Below, in pieces: positions 32,575 through 43,387 of a stretch of DNA of 64,000 nucleotides (positions are counted from its first letter, which is position 1; each line of letters opens with the position of its first letter). The DNA is from Icerya purchasi (Eukaryota; Arthropoda; Insecta; Hemiptera; Monophlebidae): contig CM077115.1 of the NCBI GenBank assembly GCA_039619475.1, positions 514,620,815-514,684,814 on the forward strand. Reading direction: 5' to 3'. A program made the position numbers and the translations under genes. The notes under the pieces were generated by a model. The model saw only the letters and a list, made by a program, of their open reading frames with translations, did no database searches and was not told the DNA's origin.

Positions 32575-34380
32575 ATGCCAAAAAAAGTGACAAGACAAGA
32601 TCAGCAGAAAGGTGGGGTGATATTTCGGGTCGACCGAGAAAAAAAAAATTCCCAAAACGCAAAAATGACGATGTGGAAACGTCCAGCGCATCGCATAAAA
32701 AAATAAAATTGAGTACTGTAGGAAATGTAGAGCGAGATTTAGAGAAACATTACAAAATTATAGACTTCCTTTTAGTACTTTCAACTATATCTACGATGGG
32801 AAAGTGTCTTTTCGCACATGCAAAACGGAAGGTTTAGCCTTCAAAATCAAAGTGTCATATGAAAAATGCAAAGATCCTTGGTATGTTCCGTCTAGTGAAA
32901 GAGTGAAAATAGGGTCAAGGCAATTGCATTATGAAGTGAATCATCGTTTTGCTTTCGTCATACGGATGTTAGGCCTATGCTTAGCTGGATGTGATAAGTT
33001 TAGCGGTTTGATGGATTTACCGGAGTCTTTCTTATCAAAACTAAGCTATAACACGTATATATAGAAGATACATACGGCTGTAGAAAATGTTATGAAAAGA
33101 TTTTTTGCTGTTGCTGTAAAAGAAGAGAAAGAGGAAACATGCAAAGCGAATAACGTACAAGATACTAACGAATTAACAGTATCAGGCGACGGAACATGGA
33201 AGAAACGCGGATTCACTTCACTATTCGGTGTAGCTTCTTTGATCGGTTACAATACAGAAAAGGTTTTTGATGTGTTTGTCAAGAGTTCTTACTGACACCA
33301 ATATAAAATTTGGGAAAATAAGCTAGATACCGCCGAATTCAAAGACCGGAACGAAGAACACGTCAACAGCGGAAACTGTAAAATAAATTATGTTGGTCCA
33401 TCAGGCAACATGGAAGTAGACGCCATCGTACAGATGTTCAAACGCTCCTTAGAATATTTTGGAGTTATGTTTAAAAATTATATAGGAAATGGCGACTCGA
33501 AAACCTACAGTGGTGTGGTAAATGCTGAACCGTATGGTGAAGATTACACGATAAATGATAAAGAGTGCATAGGACATATGCAGAAAAGAATGGATACTCG
33601 TTTACGTGAACTAGTAAAAACAACTGTGGTCAATAGTGAAACTAAAACAAGAAAAAAAATAAAAAGGAAAAGTCTCTCTAAAAAAAGTAAACTCACTGCA
33701 AAAATGATCGACAAATTGACCGTATATTATGGACTGGCCATCCGACGCAACCTCGATTGTGTGAAAAAAATGAAAAATGCGATTTGGGCGACATACTATC
33801 ACTATTGCTCGACAGACGAGAACTCACATCACGACAAATGCCCAAGCGATGAGGATTCTTGGTACGAATGGCAAAAGCAGCTGCAAACACTCTGGATTCA
33901 TTCAAACACAGCTACAGTGCTCTTCCTAGAGATGTTACAGAAGCGATAAAACCAATCTACAAAGATTTGAGCAAGGACGCACTTTTACAGCAGTGTCTTG
34001 GAGGTTTCACGCAGAATAACAACGAGAGTTTTAATCAACTTATTTGGAAAATCTCTCTAAAATCAGTGAGCGGTACTGCAATCGTTGTTGAAATTGTAGC
34101 AAATGTAGCAGCATGCACTTTCAATGAAGGATCTTTTGCTTTGCTGTCCATTTTGAATGAAATGAGCATCTCTACAGGTCCAAATGTTCACCAATGTGCG
34201 CGCGCATCTGACAAACTACGAAGAACCAGAGCGAACGAACAAGTAAAGAGGGTAGAATCCAACGTAGGCAAGAGCAAAAAGATACATTGGACATCCCGAA
34301 TGACAGTGTTTCACTGTACGGAGCTGCCATTGATGATTCTGTATAAGTATAAAAAATTATACCCTTTTATTAATGCTTAA
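32575..34380 (+). pseudogene. Kolobok/MULE-like transposase, broken
   Basis: Starts MPKKVTRQDQQ at 32575 and is read in several frames. Order: basic N-terminus; GLAFKIKVSYEKCKDPWYVP; LTVSGDGTWKKRGFTSLFGV (probable first catalytic Asp in DGTW); NYIGNGDSKTYSGVV (second Asp in GDSK); CIGHMQKRM (CxxH motif typical of MULE-type DDE domains); KLTAKMIDKLTVYYGLAIRR; CPSDEDSWYEWQK; GGFTQNNNESFNQLIWKI (Glu in NESFN). Lesions: frameshift near 32640, TAG after YNTYI at about 33062, TGA after KSSY at 33293 where Cys is expected, frameshift near 33890. The domain resembles the Mutator-like transposase family seen in arthropods. It is inactive, but its close relatives could be recovered genome-wide. Confidence 0.8.
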
Positions 34381-34445
34381 TTTTGGATGTTGGAGTATAG
34401 AAAACTTTAAATCGATTTTCTCGCAAACGTCATTTTCGAAGTTCG

Positions 34446-34897
34446 TTTTTTTTTTTTTTACCCCCCTTGGGTTTGCTAGCAAAGAGCATTAGCCCAGCAA
34501 AAAGGAATAGACACATGGAATAGAATAGAAATTATATTTTTATTCTGTCGGCAATGGAATCAAGGAACACCCCTAGGACAGGAACAACAGAGATAGTAGG
34601 TAGAGAAAGAACATAAGAGGCGTTGAAAGGAGCAGGAAGACCAAGCTTTAAAAGATGACAATAAAGTAACTCACGCTCGCGAGATAAACCGGAGCACTCG
34701 AAGAGCACGTGATTCGCATCGCAAACATACTGGGAACCTTCAGGATCCAATGGACAAAAAGGAGAATCAGCCAAAGAGAAGCGATTTAGTGAAGAAGGAA
34801 GGAGACTATGCGAGAAACGGAGGCGAGATAATTTAGTAATTATGGACCGATGCAAACTGGGAAACTCATAGAACCAAGGACGAGGGGGAGGAACAGG
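34446..34897 (-). mobile_element. LINE family 1, short 5'-truncated copy (D)
   Basis: Minus strand with T-run 34446-34459. The family 1 C-terminus is intact: PPPRPWFYEFPSLHRSII, LRFSHSLLPSSLNRF, CPLDPEGSQYVCDANHVLFE, ending IADRIKI. About 450 bp, nearly identical to copy B over its whole length. It sits in the 3' part of the TTAA element, whose sequence resumes at about 34898. Confidence 0.88.
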
Positions 34898-35136
34898 TGA
34901 ACATTCCCTTCCAAATGCGGCCAAAAATAAAAAAATCCCGCTGGCTACCTCGGGAAACATATCACCTTTTAGACGCATTTCGACTTTTTTGTTTCCGATG
35001 ATCCAGTAACGAGTTATGGAGTTCACCGCAAAACAACTTTTTTTCGAGACGCCTCCGGAGATTCGCTGTCACGGATTTATTTATTGATATTGTTAATTGA
35101 AAATCTTTCCAAACATACTTTAGATGTTCCTTTTCC

Positions 35137-38100
35137 TTTTTTTTTTTTATATGGCCCAGCTCGCGCCTTTTGGCCATTAATCCTCGTTTCCAGTTATATT
35201 TCCATTTTCGTATCTTTTATATATTTATACAGACGCTTACATTCATACGAATATGGCTGTCCTACAATTTCTAACACTGTCAGTGGCAATGTATACCGAC
35301 TCATCAATAGACACCTAAAATGAGGCTCCTTCTTTCCTCTTCGTATTCTACGCACTGCCATACTAGATGCTCCAAACTTCCGATTTCTCCGCAGTTTTCG
35401 CAGGCCTCATCATTTAATATACCCCATTGAAAAAGTTTATTCGGAGTCCGATAGTGTCCCACTCTTAATCTACTTATACACGTAATATAATCTCTCTCTA
35501 AATCACAGTCAGAGCCATGTTCGTCGGAAGTTGCCCCTATTAATCATATAATATTTTTTCCCTTTCTGTATACTACTTTCTTTATAATTCGCATTCCATC
35601 TTTAGTACATCCTATTTTTTATTTCCATCCGATACTCTTCCCAATTTAATTTGATTAGCTGCCTTCTACCGGTACGTGATCTAGTTAATGCGTCCGCCAT
35701 TTCATTTCCCCATATCCCTGCATGCCCAGGTACCCATTTAAATTTAACCGTAACTTTTTGACGATCTAATTTATATACTAACCTTCTAATCTTAGCTTCA
35801 ATGTTATACATCTTCCTGGGGTTTATGTTACTTAATTTGCTTAATGCCGCCAGAGAGTCCGAAACTATCAGAATTTTTTTTTCTCTATCCCTCCTCAATT
35901 GTTCCAGTGCCATTCCAATTGCGTATAGTTCCACCATAAATGATGATCCAACATATGCAAATTGATGCACTCTTGACACATTTTTTCCTGGGTAGTAGAA
36001 TGCCGAGGCGTAATGTTCCGCTTTCCTGTCCACTGATCCATCTGTAAAAATTATTTCATAATCCCCGTAACTCTCGTATATCTTTTCATTAAATTGTACA
36101 TTATTACTTTTGTTATCTAGTCTTTCGATTTCTTTTCCTATATCGACCTTCAACGGTGTCCAACACTCCTCCCATTCCATACTATACACTTGAGACTTGA
36201 GGTTGCTTACTATGTTTAAGTGCCCCCATTCCTTATAACTGTTAATAAGCGGATTAGGAGGCCTATTTTCCCAATATCTGCATTGCTTAGAGTTGTTTGT
36301 ACTATGTATATTTCCCATAATCGGGTGATGTCTCTGTTCCTTGATTTTTAAGAAAAATTTATCTGATATGTACCTCATGCGATATTCTATCGGAGGTTCC
36401 GCTGTTTCTGCTAATATACAATGCGTTGGTGCCGACTTCATTGCTCCGAGACAAACTCTCACTGCTTTACTTTGTACTGTCTGAATTTTTTTAAATTTAC
36501 TTTTACTAATGTTGATAAAGGGGGATATATAGTCTATATGGGATCTTATTAATGCTCTATAAATATTTAACATATTACTCGGGTGGGCCCCCCATTTTAT
36601 TCCCGCTATTGCACGCAATATATTTGTACCCTTCTCGCACTTCTGTTGTAAATATCTAATTTCATTCGTCCAGCTCATCTTTCCATCGAACATTACTCCC
36701 AAATATTTGCATGAGGGTTTAAATTGTATAGATTTATTATTTAACTTTATTAAGGGAGAACTTACTATTCTTCTCCTAGTAAATATTACTCCTTGCGTTT
36801 TCATTACATTAATTTGCAATCTTAAATCACTTAAAATGTTTTGTATTTCCAAAATTGCTTTTTGAATTTTTTTAATTGCATGATTTTGTGTTGCTGCAGA
36901 GGCATAGACCACTATATCATCCGCGTATTGCACCACTCTAATATATTTTCTTTGTACTCGATCCATCTCGTGTGTATATATAATGAATAGCAAAGGACTT
37001 AGAATGCTGCCCTGCGGTAATCCTTTCCCGGACCACACCGCATCGTGTATTTTATGGTTGAATCGTGCGATCAATTTTCTGCCATTATAATAATTATATA
37101 TCCACCGTGACACTACATAAGATACCCCTATTTTCTGTAACTGTTTTATTAATATTGGTAAATCTACATTGTCGTAAGCTGCCTTTATATCTATAAAAAT
37201 GGCCATAGTATACCAATTTTTAGCTAACATTTCTGAAATATCCATTGTAAATTTAGTTAACGCTTCCCTAGTTCCTGAATCTTTTCTAAATCCATTCTGT
37301 ACTTTTGGAAATTTATTTTTTTTAAAAATCCACCACGTTATTCTTTCTTTTATAATGCTCTCTAAGGTCTTCCCAACACATGACAATAACGCTACTGGCC
37401 TGTAAGACTGATAATTATTCGGTTGTTTATTTGGCTTAATTATAGGACATACGAAGTGCTCTTTCCACGAAAAGGGACAAATCCCCCCTAGTAGTGATAA
37501 ATTAAAAATATCTAACAGTATCTTTCTGCCTTCTGTTGGAAGAAGTCTTAATGCCTCGTACGGAATACCATCTACCCCAACACTTGTATTTTTTTTATGA
37601 TGTAAAAAGTTTTCTAATTCTTGCATAGTAATTTTTTTATTAAAAAATTGATCATTATTATTATAATACACGTTCAACAGAACATTAGAAGTATCCACCG
37701 GGCTCTCGAACTGTTCCATAAATTCTTTTATCCAATTTATATTTTCCTTGCAATTAGAGACTACTTCTGGCTTTTTGAACCATTTAATCCTCTGCCACAT
37801 CTCTCTTAAGCTTATCTGCGGTCCAATTTTATTACAGTATTTTTGCCATTCTTTCTTTTTAATATTCTTAATATATTTTTTCGTGATGGCTTGTTGTTTT
37901 TTATACTTTATGTAGTTCTGCATTGAAGGCTCCCTATTAAATCTATGCAGGGCAGCTCTTCTGAATGCTACGAATCTATTACATTCTTCGTTCCACCATG
38001 TCTGGTAACGTTCTTTTTCTTTTGTTCTATTTCTTTTATTATCTTTATAGACACTGTAATTAATTGTATTTTGTATCATACCCGAAAATTCGTTAGCTAA

Positions 38101-38540
38101 ATTGTTACAAGATGTGGCAGCGATTTCGTCTCTGCAGTAATCTTTTAATTTATCATTTATTGCCATTTTATATTTCTGCCCGTCTATCCTATTCATTGAC
38201 ACCGTCTGGTAGTTACTTCCATGCTCAATTTTATTTCTCTTAAATTCTACTCTTTTAATTTTTGTTATTATTGGGTAGTGGTCACTTCCGATAGGATCTG
38301 ATAAGACTTCATAATCCAACTTAGTGGCAAAATTTGCAGATGATAATATTAAATCTAAGTTATTATTTTCCCTACCATAACCTGCAATATGTGTTGGTTG
38401 ATCTGTATTAATTACATATAGTTGTTTCTTATTTATAAATTCTTCCAGGTATTTTCCCTCTGTGTTTATTCTCGTACATCCCCATGCTATAACGTGTATA
38501 AGAAATAAATAAACCAATATTATTAATATCTCCAAAAAAA
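35137..38540 (-). mobile_element. LINE family 2 copy (F), nested in the TTAA element
   Basis: Minus strand, T-run 35137-35148 and terminal coding AKRRELGHIKKKK. The 5' end is truncated inside the endonuclease at about 38490-38540. After the long ORF stop (35602) a one-stop plus one-frameshift tail still reads RLRVGHYRTPNKLFQWGI and ACENCGEIGSLEHLVWQC, the C-terminal zinc knuckle. The insertion lies in the subterminal part of the TTAA transposon just before its right TIR. Confidence 0.88.
35602..38535 (-). CDS. LINE ORF2 polyprotein: endonuclease C-half, RT, RNase H
   Basis: The 977-codon ORF on the minus strand is the longest in the window. In order: AP-endonuclease C-half (GCTRINTEGKYLEEFI, NNNLDLIL, SDPIGSDHYPI, residues ~20-90); linker; reverse transcriptase ~290-620 with NTSVGVDGIPYEALR, YRPVALLSCVGKTLE, AIFIDIKAAYDNVD, GLPQGSILSPLLFIIY and VVQYADDIVVYA (YADD intact); post-RT; RNase H ~830-960 with IIFTDGSVDRK, MVELYAIGMALE, LIVSDSLAALSKL and WVPGHAGIWGNEMADAL. 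All RT and RNase H catalytic residues are present. The endonuclease N-terminus is missing, and the C-terminal knuckle lies beyond a stop. Family 2 is probably in the I/Ingi-type group with RNase H. Confidence 0.9.
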   Translation of the reverse strand: MEILIILVYLFLIHVIAWGCTRINTEGKYLEEFINKKQLYVINTDQPTHIAGYGRENNNLDLILSSANFATKLDYEVLSDPIGSDHYPIITKIKRVEFKRNKIEHGSNYQTVSMNRIDGQKYKMAINDKLKDYCRDEIAATSCNNLANEFSGMIQNTINYSVYKDNKRNRTKEKERYQTWWNEECNRFVAFRRAALHRFNREPSMQNYIKYKKQQAITKKYIKNIKKKEWQKYCNKIGPQISLREMWQRIKWFKKPEVVSNCKENINWIKEFMEQFESPVDTSNVLLNVYYNNNDQFFNKKITMQELENFLHHKKNTSVGVDGIPYEALRLLPTEGRKILLDIFNLSLLGGICPFSWKEHFVCPIIKPNKQPNNYQSYRPVALLSCVGKTLESIIKERITWWIFKKNKFPKVQNGFRKDSGTREALTKFTMDISEMLAKNWYTMAIFIDIKAAYDNVDLPILIKQLQKIGVSYVVSRWIYNYYNGRKLIARFNHKIHDAVWSGKGLPQGSILSPLLFIIYTHEMDRVQRKYIRVVQYADDIVVYASAATQNHAIKKIQKAILEIQNILSDLRLQINVMKTQGVIFTRRRIVSSPLIKLNNKSIQFKPSCKYLGVMFDGKMSWTNEIRYLQQKCEKGTNILRAIAGIKWGAHPSNMLNIYRALIRSHIDYISPFINISKSKFKKIQTVQSKAVRVCLGAMKSAPTHCILAETAEPPIEYRMRYISDKFFLKIKEQRHHPIMGNIHSTNNSKQCRYWENRPPNPLINSYKEWGHLNIVSNLKSQVYSMEWEECWTPLKVDIGKEIERLDNKSNNVQFNEKIYESYGDYEIIFTDGSVDRKAEHYASAFYYPGKNVSRVHQFAYVGSSFMVELYAIGMALEQLRRDREKKILIVSDSLAALSKLSNINPRKMYNIEAKIRRLVYKLDRQKVTVKFKWVPGHAGIWGNEMADALTRSRTGRRQLIKLNWEEYRMEIKNRMY

Positions 38541-38577
38541 AATCTATTTCACCTTTAAAACCTTACCCCGCCCTTAA

Positions 38578-38934
38578 AGAAATAGACAAATAAAATTTGG
38601 GTATACTTTATATATGATGTGAAAGTTGATGGAATGACTAACAAACAATGTGGAACAGTTTGTGTGATTTCATGAAGTAGAAAACAACTTACAAATATAA
38701 CTCCTTATATTATTATAAATGTATAATAATGTCACTACAATATACAACAAATCAAATGAAACATAATAATGAACCCACAGCTTATGTGCGAGCGCATTAT
38801 ATTAAATTATTAAATTTACTAAATCTTCATGCAAGTATACACCAGTGATTGGCCCACTCGGCATCGAGTATGGGGTTATCTTCCAATTCATAGGAGAATT
38901 AAAAGATAAATGGAAGCGCAATTAAAAACCTTGT
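38578..38934. other. Intron 3 AT-rich spacer
   Basis: No element recognised between the TTAA transposon and the hAT fragment. Confidence 0.5.
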
Positions 38935-40518
38935 AAGCTGGAGCGCCAAAATCAACCGAAACTACAGACTACTAAGAGATACTAGTCATCGACTTTCAGC
39001 CGAAGCTCACAGAGTAGATTTAGCTATTCCTGGTCACTCATTTGGATTTGAAAATATTAGAGAAGATATGTCGGTTATAGCGTCATTATCATAAATTCTG
39101 AGAGAATACAATTATGATGGTATTTCAAAGTGGCCGCTTATCAACTCTGCTACAAGAGATGAAATAATTATTCGCGTTCCCGTACGTAACGAAATGAGCA
39201 ATGAAAACTACTCGAGGCAGTGTGACAGTCGTCATTTTTCAAATACGCATTTTGGAAGAGTAATGCCAAATCGGCGGGAAACATTCAAAAGAAGATGTCT
39301 CGTATACTCCAAATCAGTGGATAAAGTATATTGTTTTTTTGCCGTTTTTTTAAACAAAAATCCCTACTCTAATTTGGGAAAAGACGGATTTGACGACTAG
39401 AGGCACGTATCAACGCGTCTCAAAAGTCACAAAATTCCCTAGATCACCGACGTGCTATGAACAGTTGGACAGAAGCGTCGATTAGTACCTGAAGGACTTC
39501 GGTGGAATAGACAAGCTCTTGCAAAAACAAATTGAAGACAAGAAATCTCGGTGGGTTGCTATCCTCGAACGAATGATGTCCGTAGTATTTTACTTAACAG
39601 GCAATAATTTGTCGTTTAGAGTGAGCTCTGGATCTGAAACTTTATACATTACTAATAATGGCCACTTCCTGGGCTTCATTCAACTACTATATATTTGATA
39701 ATGTATCGTTGGGAACCCCTGTGCCGTGTTGTAAATAAATAGAACAGTGTCCACTATTTTTCGAAACGTATTCAAAACGAGTTAATTGACTTACTTGGAA
39801 ATGAAGTTCGAAATAATACCTTAAATATGGTGAAGTCAACTAAATACTTCTGCATCATACTGGGACTGCACTTCTGATGTAAGCCACGTTGAACAATTAT
39901 TACTAACAATCTGTTTTGTCGACACTGATGAAGAAGCAGTCAAAGTACGAAAGTGCTTCGTTGGTTACAAGCTGGTAAGTTATTCTTCTGGAGCAGGTCC
40001 CACTGGCCTCTTTTTTGATACAATTGTGTACAGGAGTTGGATTTGAACATGAACGATTGTTGAGGTCAAGGATACGATAATAGCGCGAACATAGTAAAAG
40101 TAAACAAAAGTGTCCAATTCGGAAATCTTAATCAATATCCTCCAGAAATTTTTAATCCATGCGGCTGTCATATCCTAAATTTGGTAATAATGCAGCTAAA
40201 ACATCTGTTAAATCAGTTTTTTTCTATTTGGATTTTTCACAAGACTGTTTGTATTGTTTTCTGGATCAACAAATCGACGAGAAATAATATCCAAGCACAC
40301 AGAAAAATTATCCCTTAAAGAAGTTCACGAATTCGCAGGGGAGAGTAGAATTTCTAGCCTAGCTGCTGTTCGCTTTCACTACTCTTCAGTTCGTGATGCT
40401 CTTCTAAATCTTCACGAAGAAACAAATCATTCGGTTTGCAGCATCAGAAGCCTTGTCGCTGGTACAGAATATGGAGCAATTTGAGTTCATTATTACTTTG
40501 GTGGCTTGGTAAATATTT
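38935..40518 (+). mobile_element. hAT transposon fragment (copy 2), inverted relative to copy 1
   Basis: The plus strand is nearly identical to the reverse complement of the right half of the hAT at 13648-17927. It contains the TTF-type zinc finger (SRHFSNTHFGRVMPNRRETF, then LVYSKSVDKVYCF) and LSLKEVHEFAGESRIS. The LINE found in copy 1 is absent here, and the target reads through (FHYSSVRDALLNLHEETNHS). Both termini are missing: no CAGTGSCGGCCC ends or TSD were found. The stop after GFDD and other breaks are shared with copy 1. Confidence 0.88.
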
Positions 40519-40879
40519 TAACAATTCTGGCTACCCTGCGTTTTATCATATATCAGAATTCCTGATTCTATGATTTAATCTTATTCCCAGTAACACGTGT
40601 TCCTTTCGTATTTTAGCCTTTCTATACATATAGTAAAACATTAAAAATATTAAATCACACGAAAATATTAATCACTGAATTATGAAACAGTAGAATTGTT
40701 TTGTAAACTATTGAACTACATTTTTATAAAGTTGAAGAAAACAAAAATTCAAACCCATACATATTAATTACATAAATATTCTATAGCCTTATTTAAATTA
40801 TCCAAATTACATTGAATAATCATTAAATGCTAATAAGAAAGATGATAAATAATTTTCGGAAACAACTGTGTTCTTAAAA
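40519..40879. other. Intron 3 AT-rich spacer
   Basis: AT-rich; nothing recognised before the Penelope-like tail. Confidence 0.45.
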
Positions 40880-42135
40880 AGATATTTATTCGCTTAACGT
40901 TTCGACCAGCTTACACTGGCCATCATCAGAAGCAAACTGAAGAACGGAGCGAAAATTGCCATCGACAATAACATTAAAATAAGAATCAGAAATCATGGAA
41001 AACCCAAATCAAAACAGATAGCCTACCTCTAAACAGGAAAACCGACGTAACAAAGAAAAAATATAAAAACAAAAAAAAATAATAATAAAAGGAACCGAAA
41101 TGTAAACGGGAAAAACCGACAAAACGCATAACAACAGATAGAAAAATTATAAAAACATAAGAAAAAAAAAAAAAAAAAATATTAATAAAAATAATAAAAG
41201 GAACACAAAATCTAAACGGGAAAACCCGACATAACGCATAACAACCGAAGATAAAATGTAAAAACATATGAGAAAAAAGGAATTAGAAAAATTTACAAAA
41301 GGAACAAAAAACATCGGGTCACAGTTGGGGCAGGGGGGAAAAACGAAAAACAACTTATAAAAAATAAAACTGAAAACGTTGAAAACGCACGGCACAACCA
41401 AGTGAACAGAACAAAAATATGATGTATTACAACAGAAACAGTTGGATTACCTGAACAAGGACTGGGAACTACCTGAAAATTGCTTGGAATCCGCACCTGA
41501 GGACCCACTCGAAACCTATCCGGAAGAAGCACCAGAGGGCACGGCCCCGGGCATTGGACCAACGGAAGCTTAACCAAACGAAGTGAACCAAAGCAAATCC
41601 AACGGAAGGAAGAAACCACTGGGACCGGCGGGATGTGGGAACAAAAGACCAAAAAGAAGTGAAAGGCGGTGGCGGACGTCTAGGTACCTAAAGGGACACA
41701 GTCAAAATTAAAACCAAATAACCCAGAATTGGAAAAGAAAAATGAAACCTACCTGGTCGCTGTTATAGATGCAAGTTCGTCAACCGTATGACTGGTTTCC
41801 ATGCCGTGGGAACACGTAGACCTTCTTCTCTGTTGAAATTTGGCCATTTCTCAATTTCGATGGCTTCTCGAACCAACCTCCTGCCGGTGTGAACTTCCTT
41901 AGCTAAAGGAACACTATCCTCAAATTTGATAGTATGATTCGTTTTCAACTGATGTTCCGCTAAGGCGGATTTGTGCACCCGCCTATGCGCGCAATCAGCC
42001 CTGTGCTCCTTCACCCTGGTTTCAATAGGCCTACTAGTCTGACCGATGTAGCTTAATCCACACGAACAGGGTATTTTGTATACACCGGCGCAGTGTAACC
42101 GAGGGCTAATAAGAAAATTTAACAACATAGTCGCA
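40880..42135 (-). mobile_element. Penelope-like element 3' end with GIY-YIG domain
   Basis: Minus strand. The only coding part left is the C-terminal GIY-YIG endonuclease (42128-41763). It is followed by a long 3' region that is purine/A-rich on plus (about 41040-41420) and ends with the conserved Penelope signature: CTGATGATGGCCAGTGTAAG, then CTGGTCGAAACG (minus strand, about 40935-40898). The stem GGCCAG/CTGGTC between CTGATGAT and GAAAC resembles the hammerhead-ribozyme-like motif described for Penelope-like elements. The reverse transcriptase is truncated away at about 42130. Confidence 0.85.
41763..42128 (-). CDS. GIY-YIG endonuclease domain of a Penelope-like polyprotein
   Basis: The 121-codon frame begins within the element and is a fragment of a longer polyprotein, so the ATG is not a true start. 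It contains CAGVYKIPCSCGLSYIGQTS (GIY/YIG equivalents VYK and YIG, plus the extra CxC of animal Penelope enzymes), RPIETRVKEHRADC (catalytic Arg), SALAEHQLKTNHTI (His) and VREAIEIEKWPNFNREEG (Glu). These match the active-site pattern used to nick target DNA during Penelope retrotransposition. The zinc-linked CCHH-type residues look intact. Ends naturally with a stop after LTNLHL. Confidence 0.85.
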   Translation of the reverse strand: MLLNFLISPRLHCAGVYKIPCSCGLSYIGQTSRPIETRVKEHRADCAHRRVHKSALAEHQLKTNHTIKFEDSVPLAKEVHTGRRLVREAIEIEKWPNFNREEGLRVPTAWKPVIRLTNLHL

Positions 42136-42715
42136 TACCGTTATACGGATTTTTGTTTCTGTACTGCACGTTCACTTTTTTCATTAATCTGTGACGGCAT
42201 TTTATGTCCTGTCTCGTTCGGCTGGGACGGTTTTTTTGTTGGGTAAGTTGCAAGGTGATATACAAACTGCTGACCTCATTTCCTGGTGTCTAGATTTTCG
42301 CCTGGTATGCAAGAAAGAGTATCAACAGCTAAGTGATCAAGAAATATCGTGTGCCTGTTTTAATGATTACATTACTCCTCTAATTCGATTTGTTTTGTCG
42401 AAAACTCGGAACGGTTCAGAAAAAGTGGCTATTAATTCGATTTTTACGTTACTTTCTCCGACATGTGACGACTTTGCAAATTTAAATATCTGAACACTTG
42501 CCACGAAAACTTTGTGCTTGATATAATGTGAATTGCATTAGAATGTTTAGAAATGTCCTTATTAGTGATAAATTATTTTGTTTGTAGATAAATTTGCACA
42601 ACATTTCATATATGCAGCGAGTAAACAACGAGTCTTCGATATGTATATGTCATTTGAATGCTAATCGTGAAGGAGTATCAGCCGTCTACAAACGAGTGAG
42701 AAAGGTGGTCGAGTG
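42136..42715 (+). other. Spacer with an unassigned 100-codon frame
   Basis: A plus-strand frame 42191-42493 encodes a mixed-composition peptide (GDIQTADLISWCLDFRLVCK, EYQQLSDQEISCACFNDYIT) that is not low-complexity. I do not recognise it. It could be a transposase or host exon fragment, or chance. The rest of the stretch is AT-rich. Confidence 0.2.
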
Positions 42716-43387
42716 TTTTTTTTTTGGCCCAGCTTTCGCCTTTTGGCCAGTCTATACTCAGATCTAAATACCTAACTATTTCCTTCTTATATTTTTACAT
42801 TAGCAGTTTTAAAAAATATATATAATGCCTTACATTCTAAGGACAATGGCTCATTTACAATTTGGTGTAGAGATATCGATAATGTGTAATATTTATTTAA
42901 AATTTCTTTCATCAATTTCTCCCTTTCCTTTTTATATTTCTCACATTTGCCAGACCATATGTTTGATTGACCCCTCTAATCCGCATTCATTACAGTTGTT
43001 GTTATTTGTTATTCCTAATCTTGCCAAGTGTACTGGTGTCCGATGATGGCCTAATCTTATACGAGATATTGCACAGATGTATGCTCGCTCTAAACCTTTT
43101 CCCTTAAACCAAGGATTCTTCTCTATTTTGCTCTGCACAGCGTAATATATTTTCCCTTTTATTTCACTGTTTTTATACTCTACGTTCCATATTCTAACTA
43201 TATCATCTCTTATATAAGAAACGAATTCCTCCCAGTTTAACTTAATTTGCCTGTTTTTATATTCTCCCTTTTTACATAAATTGTCTATTATTTAATTTCC
43301 TTCAATTCCTCTATGTGCAGGAATCCATTTAAATTTGACTATGTTGTTTTATTTGTATAGTCTCATTACCAGTTTTCTAATCTTTAT

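Larger units (their letters stand above)
32116..38573 (+). mobile_element. TTAA-flanked Kolobok/MULE-like DNA transposon with two nested LINEs
   Basis: A perfect 20-bp terminal inverted repeat, GGGCGGGGTAAGGTTTTAAA (32116-32135; inverse at 38554-38573), is flanked by TTAA on both sides (32112-32115, 38574-38577). Without LINEs D (34446-34897) and F (35137-38540) the element is about 2.6 kb. It encodes a broken DDE transposase (32575-34380). Leader and 3' segments match the element at 4240-5877 in the same order, so both belong to one family. TTAA target choice plus non-piggyBac transposase suggests Kolobok; a MULE-type alternative cannot be excluded by eye. Confidence 0.85.

Noticed and set aside
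32112..38577. piggyBac element, from the TTAA duplications
   Set aside because: The transposase motifs (DGTW, GDSK, CxxH, NESFN) are not those of piggyBac (DDD with a C-terminal RING-like cysteine region).
40986..41652. Three overlapping Phe/Val-rich minus-strand ORFs
   Set aside because: They translate the purine-rich 3' region of the Penelope-like element; low-complexity composition, no domain.
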